Positions 7,776 to 14,929 of a DNA stretch of 64,000 bases are shown here, piece by piece. This DNA is from Litoribacter populi (GTDB taxonomy: Bacteria; Bacteroidota; Bacteroidia; Cytophagales; Cyclobacteriaceae): NCBI RefSeq assembly GCF_007483685.1, contig NZ_VMKN01000001.1, positions 1,476,393-1,540,392 of the forward strand. The letters are read 5' to 3'. Under the pieces are notes generated by a model. The model ran no database searches. It was not told the DNA's origin and was given only the letters and a program-made list of their open reading frames with translations. The position numbers were made by a program, and so were the translations under genes. Position 1 is the stretch's first letter. Each line of letters begins with the position of its first letter.

Positions 7776-8684
7776 TTAGTACCCTTTTTTCTCAAACACT
7801 ACCCTATAATGATCCATAATCTCCTTTTCAAAACATATCTTATTCGGACTGATTCGAAATACGGTTACCCTATGTCGGAATTCCTTATCAATGAGGTAAT
7901 GGGGGAGGAGGCGTAGGTAAAGCAGGTATTTTTTCAAACCAAACTTCCGGAATCTTTTGCGCCATTGGGTTATAGTTTCAATATAATCCAGCCTTCCGCT
8001 GCTTTTGGAAACCATATTAAAAAACGGGGAGGCCGCCTTGCAGATCATTTCATAGCCATAGGGAAGCCAGGATCCGGGAAACTGTTTCACCATTAAAGCC
8101 ATGATGTGTTGGGGGGAACCGGAGGGAGCATTGATATCCATTTCATCGAATTCAATCATGTTTTTCCCAAATACCATGGTCTGTAAGTAAAACCTTCCGC
8201 CTTTGGGTAAGAGGTTGTAAACTGTTTCAAAGAAGTCCTGATAAATCTGTTCCTGCTTGCCTGCCTTCCAGTTCTCGATGGAGCAAAAGTGCTCAAATGC
8301 CCCGACGCTGACCACCGCATCAAAAATACCAAAATCCTCTGGCTTAACGTTTCTACAGTCCCTGAGATATACAATCAGACCGTTGTTCTGGCAAGCCTCC
8401 AATTGACCCTGGGACATAGTTAGCCCTATCCCATAGGCCCCTTTCTTTTTGGCATAGGTCAAAAATGGCCCCCAACCGCAACCCATGTCGAGGACTCTGC
8501 TACCCTTACCGATGTGGAGGTTTTCGGCAATGAATCGATGCTTGTTTTCTTGAGCTTTTTCGAGGGAGAGTGAAAAATCTCCGTTGTACATGGCCCCGCT
8601 GAAATCGCCAGTCTCACCCATGCTGAGCCGGAAGATTTTATCAATTGTGCTGTAAGCGTAATCTAGGTCTTCTCTGCTTGCCAT
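7776..8684 (-). CDS. CFAS-type SAM-dependent methyltransferase
   Basis: A 302-residue methyltransferase of the cyclopropane-fatty-acyl-phospholipid synthase/mycolic-acid cyclopropane synthase group. Motif I is VLDMGCGWGPF (about residues 64-74), followed by G-I-G-L-T-M-S at the end of strand 2 and 'VSVGAFEHF' for motif IV. Family members transfer a methyl or methylene group from SAM to lipid acyl chains or to small molecules. It is shorter than bacterial Cfa (about 380 residues), lacking the N-terminal lipid-binding extension, so the substrate is uncertain. It stands alone; the downstream intergenic DNA carries GTAC-type repeats. Confidence 0.75.
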   Translation of the reverse strand: MASREDLDYAYSTIDKIFRLSMGETGDFSGAMYNGDFSLSLEKAQENKHRFIAENLHIGKGSRVLDMGCGWGPFLTYAKKKGAYGIGLTMSQGQLEACQNNGLIVYLRDCRNVKPEDFGIFDAVVSVGAFEHFCSIENWKAGKQEQIYQDFFETVYNLLPKGGRFYLQTMVFGKNMIEFDEMDINAPSGSPQHIMALMVKQFPGSWLPYGYEMICKAASPFFNMVSKSSGRLDYIETITQWRKRFRKFGLKKYLLYLRLLPHYLIDKEFRHRVTVFRISPNKICFEKEIMDHYRVVFEKKGY

Positions 8685-9102
8685 TTTTCTAAAAATCTAA
8701 TTGTGAAAAAGTTCGGCTGACAACCCCCCTTCAGGAGCAAAATATGTTTAGCTAATATAGCTGATTTTCAGTAGATAATCGAGGGTGGGGAGGTTTTTTT
8801 GGGTAGAGGGTTATTTCCCGGCGCTGTCTAGCGGGGGGAGGTTGAAAGGTTTAGAGAGATGAGTGGTGGGCGTTGTGGTTTAAGGTCTGCCTGTCCGCAG
8901 ACAGGGTTTAAGGGTTTATGGGATTAACGGATTAAGGAACTTCGCCAGTTGAGAAAAGCCTCCAATTTCGAAGTCCCGAGGCGCAGCCAAGGGACAACGG
9001 GACCCTATAAAACTTTAGAAACGGCCAAAATGGCTAACACAGCCTTTTTTTCCTGCGGGTACTTAGTACTTGGTGCCTAGTACATAGTATTTTGTACAAT
9101 GG
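8685..9102. other. repeat-rich intergenic region
   Basis: A 418-bp gap without a coding frame. In order it holds a G-rich tract (8785-8860), a small hairpin CCTGTC-CGCA-GACAGG at 8890-8905, direct repeats of GGATTAAC/GGATTAAG near 8920-8937, a composite head (AAACGGCCAAAATGGC then TAACACAGCC, about 9019-9045), and a GTACNNN heptanucleotide array at 9059-9097. It separates the 3' end of the ABC exporter gene from the 5' end of the methyltransferase gene. Confidence 0.7.
9059..9097. repeat. heptanucleotide array, GTACNNN type (5-6 units)
   Basis: GTACTTA, GTACTTG, GTGCCTA, GTACATA, GTATTTT, GTAC in exact 7-base register, ending 6 bases before the stop of the ABC exporter gene. The preceding head TAACACAGCC plus a CCTGCG shortly before the array is shared with the array at 13487. 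Confidence 0.85.
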
Positions 9103-10854
9103 CTAAATCCTCGCCTGATAAGTATACAACTGGTAATACCTCCCCTTCAACTCAATCAACTCCTCATGCTTGCCTTGCTCGGCGATTTGTCCCTGCTCAA
9201 TCACTAGGATCTGGTCGGCTTGGCGGATGGTGCTAAGGCGGTGGGCGATCACAAAGGTGGTTCGGCCTTGCATCAGACGCTTTAAGCTAGCCTGGATGAG
9301 GCTTTCACTTTCGGTGTCCAAATTGGAGGTGGCCTCATCTAAGATCAATATTCGAGGATTTGCTAAAATAGCCCGGGCAATGGCAATCCGCTGGCGTTGA
9401 CCTCCAGAGAGTTTGACCCCGCGTTCCCCTATCAAAGTGTCCAGTCCGGCATCAAACCTGTCGGTGAATTCCTGCACATGGGCGGCTTTTACCGCATCCT
9501 GCAATTCAGATTCCGTAGCATTTGGTCGAGGAAAGAGAATGTTGTCCCGGATGCTCCCCTCAAACAGAAAATCATCCTGCAGCACTACGCCTAACTGGCT
9601 GCGGTAACTTTCTAAACTCACCTCCTGCAGATTATGGCCATCAACGGTAATTATGCCCTGATCAGGATTAAGAAAGGAAGCGGCCAAACTCGCAATGGTG
9701 GTCTTACCGGATCCGGAAGTACCCACCAAGGCGGTAACCGAGCCAGCGGGGGCTTTGAAGCTGATATTTCGCACTACTTCTTTGCCTTCTTCATAAGCGA
9801 AATGGACATCCCTGAATTCCATATCACCTTTGATGTGGTTGATTTGAATGTTTCTCGTCATCAAGCTATCCTCAATAGGCGTATTCATAATTTCCTCCGT
9901 TCGGTCCAATCCAGCAAAAGCCTCCGTAAGTTGGCTGCCAATATTGCTCATCTGCACTATTGGGGCAATCATAAAACCCAGGTACAAGGTGAAAGCAAGA
10001 AAGTCCCCGAATGTGAGCTCGCCCTGCATGATCATATACCCACCGATGCCCATGATTCCTGCCGAGGCAAGTCCAAGAAGGAGTGTGGCCGAACTTGTGA
10101 TTAAACTAGTGCTGGTAAGGCTTTTTTTGACATTCAGAAATAGACGAGTGACCCCGTCTTCAAAGGTTTTGATTTCCTGGGCCTCAGCATTGAAACCTTT
10201 GATCACCCGAACTCCTCCAAGAGACTCAGTGAGCCTGCCAGTCACCTCAGCGTTAATGACTCCCCGCTCCTTGAATATGGGTCTTATTTTTCCAAAAGCC
10301 TTCATAGAAACTATCCCGAAAACCGCCACTGGAACCAGAACATAGAGTGTCATTAAAGGGCTGATAGCAATCAAAAGCACCAAGCAGATAATGGAGGTTA
10401 AGATTCCACCCACAAGCTGTGCCAAGCCGGTTCCTACGAGGTTGCGCACACCTTCCACATCGGTCATGATACGGGAGACAAGTTCACCGGTTTTGGTGTT
10501 GTCAAAAAAGCGGATAGGGAGTTTAAGGATATGTGCCTGCACTTGGGCTCTTAGTTTCGATATCAGGTTTTGGGCTTCCACGCTGAGGATCTGCGTAAGT
10601 GCAAAGGAGGTAATCGATTGGATGAGTATTGCGGCCACCACTGCAGCAATAAGCCACCATAGCAGTTCCATGTCAGCATTCGGGATGACATCATCCATGA
10701 GATATTTGCTTGCTCCGGGAAGCACCAATCCTGCAAGCCGGCTGATTACGATCAAAACAAGCCCTATCAATATTTGCTTTTTACGTGGCCAGATGATGGT
10801 TTTGAAGGCTTTAGACAGAGAGACTTTGCCGATATTGGTTTTTTGTTTGGCCAT
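9103..10854 (-). CDS. ABC exporter, fused permease and ATPase (MsbA-like)
   Basis: A half-transporter of about 583 residues that works as a homodimer in the inner membrane. The N-terminal half has six transmembrane helices (about residues 25-310). The C-terminal nucleotide-binding domain has Walker A GTSGSGKTT near residue 377, the signature [14 protein letters not shown] near 481, and Walker B ILILDEATSNLD followed by the H-loop in VIAHRLS. The architecture matches lipid/multidrug exporters of the MsbA/LmrA type; the substrate cannot be read from sequence. The start at 10854 (MAKQKTN) is preferred to the ATG at 10884, whose extra ten residues look non-conserved. It is a single-gene unit, its 3' end touching a GTAC-type repeat array. 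Confidence 0.9.
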   Translation of the reverse strand: MAKQKTNIGKVSLSKAFKTIIWPRKKQILIGLVLIVISRLAGLVLPGASKYLMDDVIPNADMELLWWLIAAVVAAILIQSITSFALTQILSVEAQNLISKLRAQVQAHILKLPIRFFDNTKTGELVSRIMTDVEGVRNLVGTGLAQLVGGILTSIICLVLLIAISPLMTLYVLVPVAVFGIVSMKAFGKIRPIFKERGVINAEVTGRLTESLGGVRVIKGFNAEAQEIKTFEDGVTRLFLNVKKSLTSTSLITSSATLLLGLASAGIMGIGGYMIMQGELTFGDFLAFTLYLGFMIAPIVQMSNIGSQLTEAFAGLDRTEEIMNTPIEDSLMTRNIQINHIKGDMEFRDVHFAYEEGKEVVRNISFKAPAGSVTALVGTSGSGKTTIASLAASFLNPDQGIITVDGHNLQEVSLESYRSQLGVVLQDDFLFEGSIRDNILFPRPNATESELQDAVKAAHVQEFTDRFDAGLDTLIGERGVKLSGGQRQRIAIARAILANPRILILDEATSNLDTESESLIQASLKRLMQGRTTFVIAHRLSTIRQADQILVIEQGQIAEQGKHEELIELKGRYYQLYTYQARI

Positions 10855-10902
10855 TGAGGGTATATAGATAAAAGTGGAACACATGCAAATTTAGGTAAAT
10901 TA

Positions 10903-10990
10903 GTACCAAGTACCAGGTGCCTGATTTCAAAGTGAAAAGAATCTTTGATACACTTAGTACATTTTCCTAGTTATTTGTACAAAGTAAAAT
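10903..10990. repeat. degenerate GTACNNN repeats
   Basis: GTACCAA, GTACCAG and GTGCCTG are in register at 10903-10923. Further GTAC words at 10957 and 10977, 20 bases apart, suggest a decayed second block. The WYL regulator's last codons (C-T-N-N-stop, stop at 10967) lie inside this region. Confidence 0.6.
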
Positions 10991-11917
10991 CCCCTTCTCC
11001 AATATCCCTCTTATCATCTCTTTAAGTTGCACAGGTTCTTTGACTAATACGGTATCAGCCATCATGAGAATCCATCTCACAAAACTTTCAAGCGAAGTGG
11101 TCATAAAAGTCATTTCTACTTCATCACCGATTATTTTTTCCATGACAAAACCCTGGTTGTATTTCTGAACCCTCAGGTATTTCATAGCTGATACGGGAAG
11201 TGCAATGACCACTTTGATCAATTGGTTTTTCTCCTGCTCTTTGGTCAAATAATCCTTTAGGGTGGGGTGGGAGCTTTTGAAAGTTTTTTCAATCAATTTG
11301 ACTTTTTTGGCTCTGTCAGTCCGAAAGGTTCTGTATGCTTTTCTGAGTCTGCACCAGGCAATCAGGTACCATTGTTCGAAGGCATAGTAAATTCCCACGG
11401 GCTCGATGTGACGTCGCGTTGTTTCCTCGTTTTCGAAAGAGTGGTATTCCATTTCAAGCACCAAGTTTTTGGATAAGGCTTCTTGAATGACATGTAAAAA
11501 TGTTTCAGACTTGCCGTTTAGGGAATCTCTAGAACCAATTACGGCAACTTGGTCAGAAAACTGTTCCATCAATTCCTTTTCAGCTTCTCTTAGGACGGAC
11601 TTTATCTTAAAAAGCGCAGAACTGAAATGCCCGCCGCTCTCTTTGTCGGTGAAGTTGGTCAAAAGTTTTTCTGCCACAATAAAAGACAGTGCTTCTTCTT
11701 TGGTAAACATGATTGGAGGCAGGCGGTAACCGTCCACAAGGGAGTAGCCTCTACCCGCCTCACTGACGATGGGTACTCCGGCTTCTTCTAAAGCACGAAT
11801 GTCGCGATAAACAGTACGAATAGTGATTTCAAACCGATCAGCGATCTCGGTAGCCCTTATCCATTTTTTGGATTGCAGCTGGGTGAGGATGGCGGTGAGC
11901 CTGTCCAATCGGTTCAT
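10967..11917 (-). CDS. YafY-type transcriptional regulator (HTH-11 + WYL)
   Basis: A DNA-binding regulator of about 316 residues. Residues 4-58 form an HTH_11 winged helix (RATEIADRFEITIRTVYRDI). The middle carries a WYL domain with the eponymous W-Y-L at residues 183-185 (AFEQWYLIAWCRL), followed by the Arg-rich segment RTFRTDRAKKV that in this family senses ligand or nucleic acid. A C-terminal WCX-like extension follows. The ATG at 11917 is used; a TTG two codons upstream is less likely. It is transcribed divergently from the DinB-like gene across about 150 bases, the usual arrangement for a regulator and its target, so control of that gene is a reasonable guess. Confidence 0.85.
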   Translation of the reverse strand: MNRLDRLTAILTQLQSKKWIRATEIADRFEITIRTVYRDIRALEEAGVPIVSEAGRGYSLVDGYRLPPIMFTKEEALSFIVAEKLLTNFTDKESGGHFSSALFKIKSVLREAEKELMEQFSDQVAVIGSRDSLNGKSETFLHVIQEALSKNLVLEMEYHSFENEETTRRHIEPVGIYYAFEQWYLIAWCRLRKAYRTFRTDRAKKVKLIEKTFKSSHPTLKDYLTKEQEKNQLIKVVIALPVSAMKYLRVQKYNQGFVMEKIIGDEVEMTFMTTSLESFVRWILMMADTVLVKEPVQLKEMIRGILEKGILLCTNN

Positions 11918-12023
11918 GGTCAAAAGATTTGGTTCAAAAAGAAAGTTATTAATAATACCTCAATTTTTCTAGTGACTGCTGACATAGGGTTGTCACTTGG
12001 GGGAGGTTTATTTGTATGGAAGT

Positions 12024-12044
12024 CGGATGACGGATGTCCGATGA
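12024..12044. repeat. three CATCCGN-family units (minus orientation)
   Basis: CGGATGA, CGGATGT, CCGATGA in 7-base register, the reverse complement of the CATCCGN word, lying 27 bases before the ATG of the DinB-like gene. It is the only member of this family found at a gene 5' end. Confidence 0.75.
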
Positions 12045-12070
12045 GGAATGTGAACAAAAATAAAGAAATC

Positions 12071-12556
12071 ATGGAAACGAAAATGAAAGAATCGCAACTA
12101 GTAACGAAAGACCAGCTTTTTGAACATTGGGAAGGGCACAGGAGGCTTACCAGAAGGGTGATTGAGGCCTTTCCGGAAAATGAGCTGTTCACCTTCAATA
12201 TTGGTGGAATGCGACCCTTCGGGGCAATAGTGCAGGAGCTACTAGCTATCGCAGAGCCTGGCCTCAAGGGAATTGTGACGGGGGACTGGCAGCCTTTTGA
12301 CGAGAGTTTAAAGTATTCCACCAAAGAGGAGCTTCTCGAAGCTTGGGACCGAACCACTGCCAATCTCCCAAGTCTGTGGGAGCAACTTAAGGAGGAGCGT
12401 TTTCAGCAAACTGTTCTATCCTTTGAACAATACGAAGGCACCGGTATTTCTACCCTCCAATACTTCGTTGATAACGAAATCCATCACCGTGGGCAAGGCT
12501 ATGTGTACCTCCGGGCATTGGGAATTGAACCGCCATTTTTCTGGGAAAGAGAATGA
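12071..12556 (+). CDS. DinB/YfiT-like four-helix protein
   Basis: A 161-residue DinB-superfamily protein. The N-terminus 'DQLFEHWEGHRRLTRRVIEA' and C-terminus 'FVDNEIHHRGQGYVYLRALG' fit the four-helix bundle, with the typical 'HRGQ' near the end. DinB proteins usually bind a divalent metal through three His. Here His139 is present, but the position four residues earlier is Asn135, and the helix-2 His usual after 'LL' is not seen (QELLAIAEPG), so the metal site may be degenerate. The ATG at 12071 is chosen because the upstream DNA holds repeat units; an ATG at 12041 is also in frame. Divergent from the WYL regulator, its probable controller. Confidence 0.75.
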   Translation: METKMKESQLVTKDQLFEHWEGHRRLTRRVIEAFPENELFTFNIGGMRPFGAIVQELLAIAEPGLKGIVTGDWQPFDESLKYSTKEELLEAWDRTTANLPSLWEQLKEERFQQTVLSFEQYEGTGISTLQYFVDNEIHHRGQGYVYLRALGIEPPFFWERE

Positions 12557-12662
12557 TGAATTAAGGTTTAGAGGTTTATTTTCCCTGCGGGAAGGTTTGG
12601 AGGGGTAGGATACACAGTGAAAACCACTCAAACCAACCTTCAGTAAATAAGCCTCTAAATAA

Positions 12663-12735
12663 CCCGCCACGCGAAGCGTCGGGTAATAACCCCCTAAACG
12701 AAATGAAGTACGAGGTACGAAGAATCAGAAGCCAT
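12663..12735. repeat. hairpin and two GTACGAN units between convergent genes
   Basis: ACCCGCCACGC-GAA-GCGTCGGGT near 12663-12684 forms a short imperfect hairpin. GTACGAG and GTACGAA at 12708-12721 are a two-unit relative of the array at 7691. Together they occupy the gap between the 3' ends of the DinB-like and DUF4256 genes and may help termination. Confidence 0.5.
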
Positions 12736-12776
12736 ACGTTTGCATAATAAGGCAGGAATGATGATGATGAAGTGCT

Positions 12777-13352
12777 CTACACCTTCAAAGCTCCCCTAAA
12801 CCCCCGAGCCCCATAATATGATTGCGCTCCGTTGTGATACACGAATACATGTTCGTAGCGTCGGTCGCAAAAAAGCGCTCCTCCGTGTTTGCGGATTTCA
12901 TTTGGAGTCTGGATCCAGCTGGATGTTTTGAGGTCAAATTCTCCTAATTGCTGCAAGTTTCTGTATTGCTCTTCATTCAGGATTTCAACCCCCATTTCCC
13001 TTGCCATATCAATGGCGTTGTTTTTGGGTTTATGTTCCTTGCGTGACTCTAGACCCTCACGGTCATAGCATACGCTCCGGCGGCCTTTGGGACTTTCAGG
13101 TGAGCAGTCAACGAAAAGATACTCCCCCGACCCATTGTCCTTGGCTACCACATCCGGTTCACCTCCAGTTCTTTCCATTTCATGCAATATGGGTAATTTC
13201 TCTTCTTTTGTCTCCAATCTTTGAAGAACCTCCTGCCAGTCCATATGGGGATGGCGATCCATATGTTTCGTAAACCTTTTTTCAAGAATTGTAATCAATT
13301 CCTTTTTCTCATCCTGAGAAATGGAAGGAAGGGTAGTGGTCTTTTGTTTCAT
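12777..13352 (-). CDS. DUF4256 protein
   Basis: A 191-residue cytoplasmic protein with no signal or membrane segment. It matches the DUF4256 pattern throughout: 'ITILEKRFTKHMDRHPHMDW' at the start, 'MERTGGEPDVV' and 'LFVDCSPESPKGRRSVCYDR' in the middle, and 'VFVYHNGAQSYYGARGFRG' at the end. The biochemical function of the family is unknown. The gene is a single unit flanked by repeat-bearing gaps, with no functional link to neighbours visible. Confidence 0.85.
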   Translation of the reverse strand: MKQKTTTLPSISQDEKKELITILEKRFTKHMDRHPHMDWQEVLQRLETKEEKLPILHEMERTGGEPDVVAKDNGSGEYLFVDCSPESPKGRRSVCYDREGLESRKEHKPKNNAIDMAREMGVEILNEEQYRNLQQLGEFDLKTSSWIQTPNEIRKHGGALFCDRRYEHVFVYHNGAQSYYGARGFRGALKV

Positions 13353-13486
13353 AACACTAAAATAGCCAAATGAAAGGGAAGAAAAAAGATGCTTACCCGT
13401 GGTGGGAATGATGAATTAAGAATTAGGTAATAATATTGAATAATGAACGCCCTAAAACGGCATAACACAGCAGTCAATTCTGCGAT

Positions 13487-13521
13487 GTACATTGTACATG
13501 GTACATAGTACCTTGTACCCC
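13487..13521. repeat. heptanucleotide array, GTACNNN type (5 units)
   Basis: GTACATT, GTACATG, GTACATA, GTACCTT, GTACCCC in exact register. The head before it (AAAACGGC, then ATAACACAGC, then TTCTGCGA, from about 13455) parallels the head of the array at 9059, indicating a composite element. It lies beyond the SusD terminator. Confidence 0.9.
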
Positions 13522-13557
13522 AAAAAAGAACTCCCCCTTCCATATAGAAAGAGGGAG
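13522..13557 (-). terminator. terminator of the susC-susD operon
   Basis: Read on the minus strand, GCTCCCTCTTTC pairs with GAAGGGGGAG across a short ATATG loop, followed by TTCTTTTTT. This is a Rho-independent terminator 7 bases after the susD stop. Confidence 0.8.
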
Positions 13558-13563
13558 CCTTTA

Positions 13564-14925
13564 CTATTCCTCAACGGCTGTATAGCCGGGGTTTTGCTCT
13601 AAATTTGGATTAACCTCGATTTCCTGTAGAGGAATAGGCCATATGACTCTGAACTGCTCGTTGTCGGGGAAGAGGTTGCCGATGTTACCAAACCTTCTCA
13701 TGTCGGAAAAGCGGTGGCCCTCAAAGGCTAATTCAAACCTCCTTTGGCGTTGGATTTCTGTCAAAGCTGCTGCTGGGGAAGTGTAGCTTGGTATCGATAC
13801 AAGTCCAGCACGGTTACGGATCGTGTTAATATCACTGATTACTTGCGCACTTACCGCACCCTGACGTACAATTGCTTCGGCACGGATGAGGTACATCTCG
13901 GCAAGCCTTATTAATGGCACATTGTCATCATTGGTGGCTGAACGGTAGTATTTATAAACTCTTCTAACATTTCCTTCTGGAAGTATTGAAGCCGCAAATC
14001 TAGTATCGCCTTCTGCAGCTGAAGCGGCAAACAAGTTGAAGAAATCATCCCTTACATAAAACTTCTGACCGCCTGTGGCAGGATCGGAGGAGATGGCCAG
14101 TGAACTTTGGTCACCATCCACATTTGTGAAGCTTAGGTTGAAGATCATTTCCGCATTCCCAGGTATGGTCCAAATATCACGATAATTTGGAAGTAGGCTA
14201 TAGCCCAGCCCTATTGCCTCAGTTGCTTTCTGTGCTGCTTGACCAGGGTTGCCAGCTTGAAGGTGAACTCTGGCAAGCATTGCTGTGGCCGCTGCCGGCC
14301 GAGCACGGTAAGGGGCGTCTGGTGTCTGTCCGAGATTTTGTTCAGCAAATTGCAATTCAGAAATGACAAACGCATAAAGATCTTGGGTAGAAGCCCTTGG
14401 TAGAGTGTTGATTTCATCTACGGTAGTTACAAATTCGGTAACTAATGGCACTCCATTAAAAACCCTCAATAAATCATAATAAACATAGGCACGGATAAAC
14501 CTAGCTTCGGCTTCAATTGCTATAAGCTGCTCTTCGGTGGCATCTTCCACATTGGAAAGGGAGAAAAGGATGAAATTGGCATCCCTAATTACTCTATACA
14601 TAGTTTGCCAAGTGCTTCTAATCTGTAAGTTTGAGGGATTTATTCTTCTGAAGCTTACCTCTTGGTCAGTTGTGAAAGTGCCGGCGTGCTGCAGGTTGTC
14701 GGTATAGGTGTCCTGATAATACAGGTATCGCAATCCGTAATAATCTTCGCTTTGCATACCGTCATACATGCCTAGAATAGCCCTTTGGGCGCTTCTTACA
14801 TCCGATATAGCTTCATCTGTTGGAATTTGGTTTACAGGTTCTTGGTCCAAAGTGTCGCAGGCGCCCATCCCGAAGGTTAAGCTGACGGCCAATATTAACG
14901 TATATATTAAATTTATCTTTTTCAT
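13564..14925 (-). CDS. RagB/SusD-family nutrient-binding outer-membrane lipoprotein
   Basis: A lipoprotein of about 453 residues with the signal MKKINLIYTLILAVSL and lipobox Cys in MGACDTLDQE. N-terminal TPR-like helices (SusD-like, 'AQRAILGMYDGMQSEDYYGL') and a C-terminal SusD/RagB domain ending 'FRVIWPIPLQEIEVNPNLEQNPGY' identify the family. On the cell surface it forms a lid over the partner SusC channel and captures oligosaccharide or peptide ligands. The start at 14925 follows the susC stop by 4 bases, indicating translational coupling. No glycoside hydrolase, peptidase or sigma/anti-sigma pair is adjacent, so the substrate is unknown. Confidence 0.93.
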   Translation of the reverse strand: MKKINLIYTLILAVSLTFGMGACDTLDQEPVNQIPTDEAISDVRSAQRAILGMYDGMQSEDYYGLRYLYYQDTYTDNLQHAGTFTTDQEVSFRRINPSNLQIRSTWQTMYRVIRDANFILFSLSNVEDATEEQLIAIEAEARFIRAYVYYDLLRVFNGVPLVTEFVTTVDEINTLPRASTQDLYAFVISELQFAEQNLGQTPDAPYRARPAAATAMLARVHLQAGNPGQAAQKATEAIGLGYSLLPNYRDIWTIPGNAEMIFNLSFTNVDGDQSSLAISSDPATGGQKFYVRDDFFNLFAASAAEGDTRFAASILPEGNVRRVYKYYRSATNDDNVPLIRLAEMYLIRAEAIVRQGAVSAQVISDINTIRNRAGLVSIPSYTSPAAALTEIQRQRRFELAFEGHRFSDMRRFGNIGNLFPDNEQFRVIWPIPLQEIEVNPNLEQNPGYTAVEE

Positions 14926-14929
14926 ATGC

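Noticed and set aside
8890-8905. Hairpin CCTGTC-CGCA-GACAGG as a terminator
   Set aside because: The stem is short, there is no T-run on either strand, and it is far from both gene ends; listed only as part of the repeat-rich gap.
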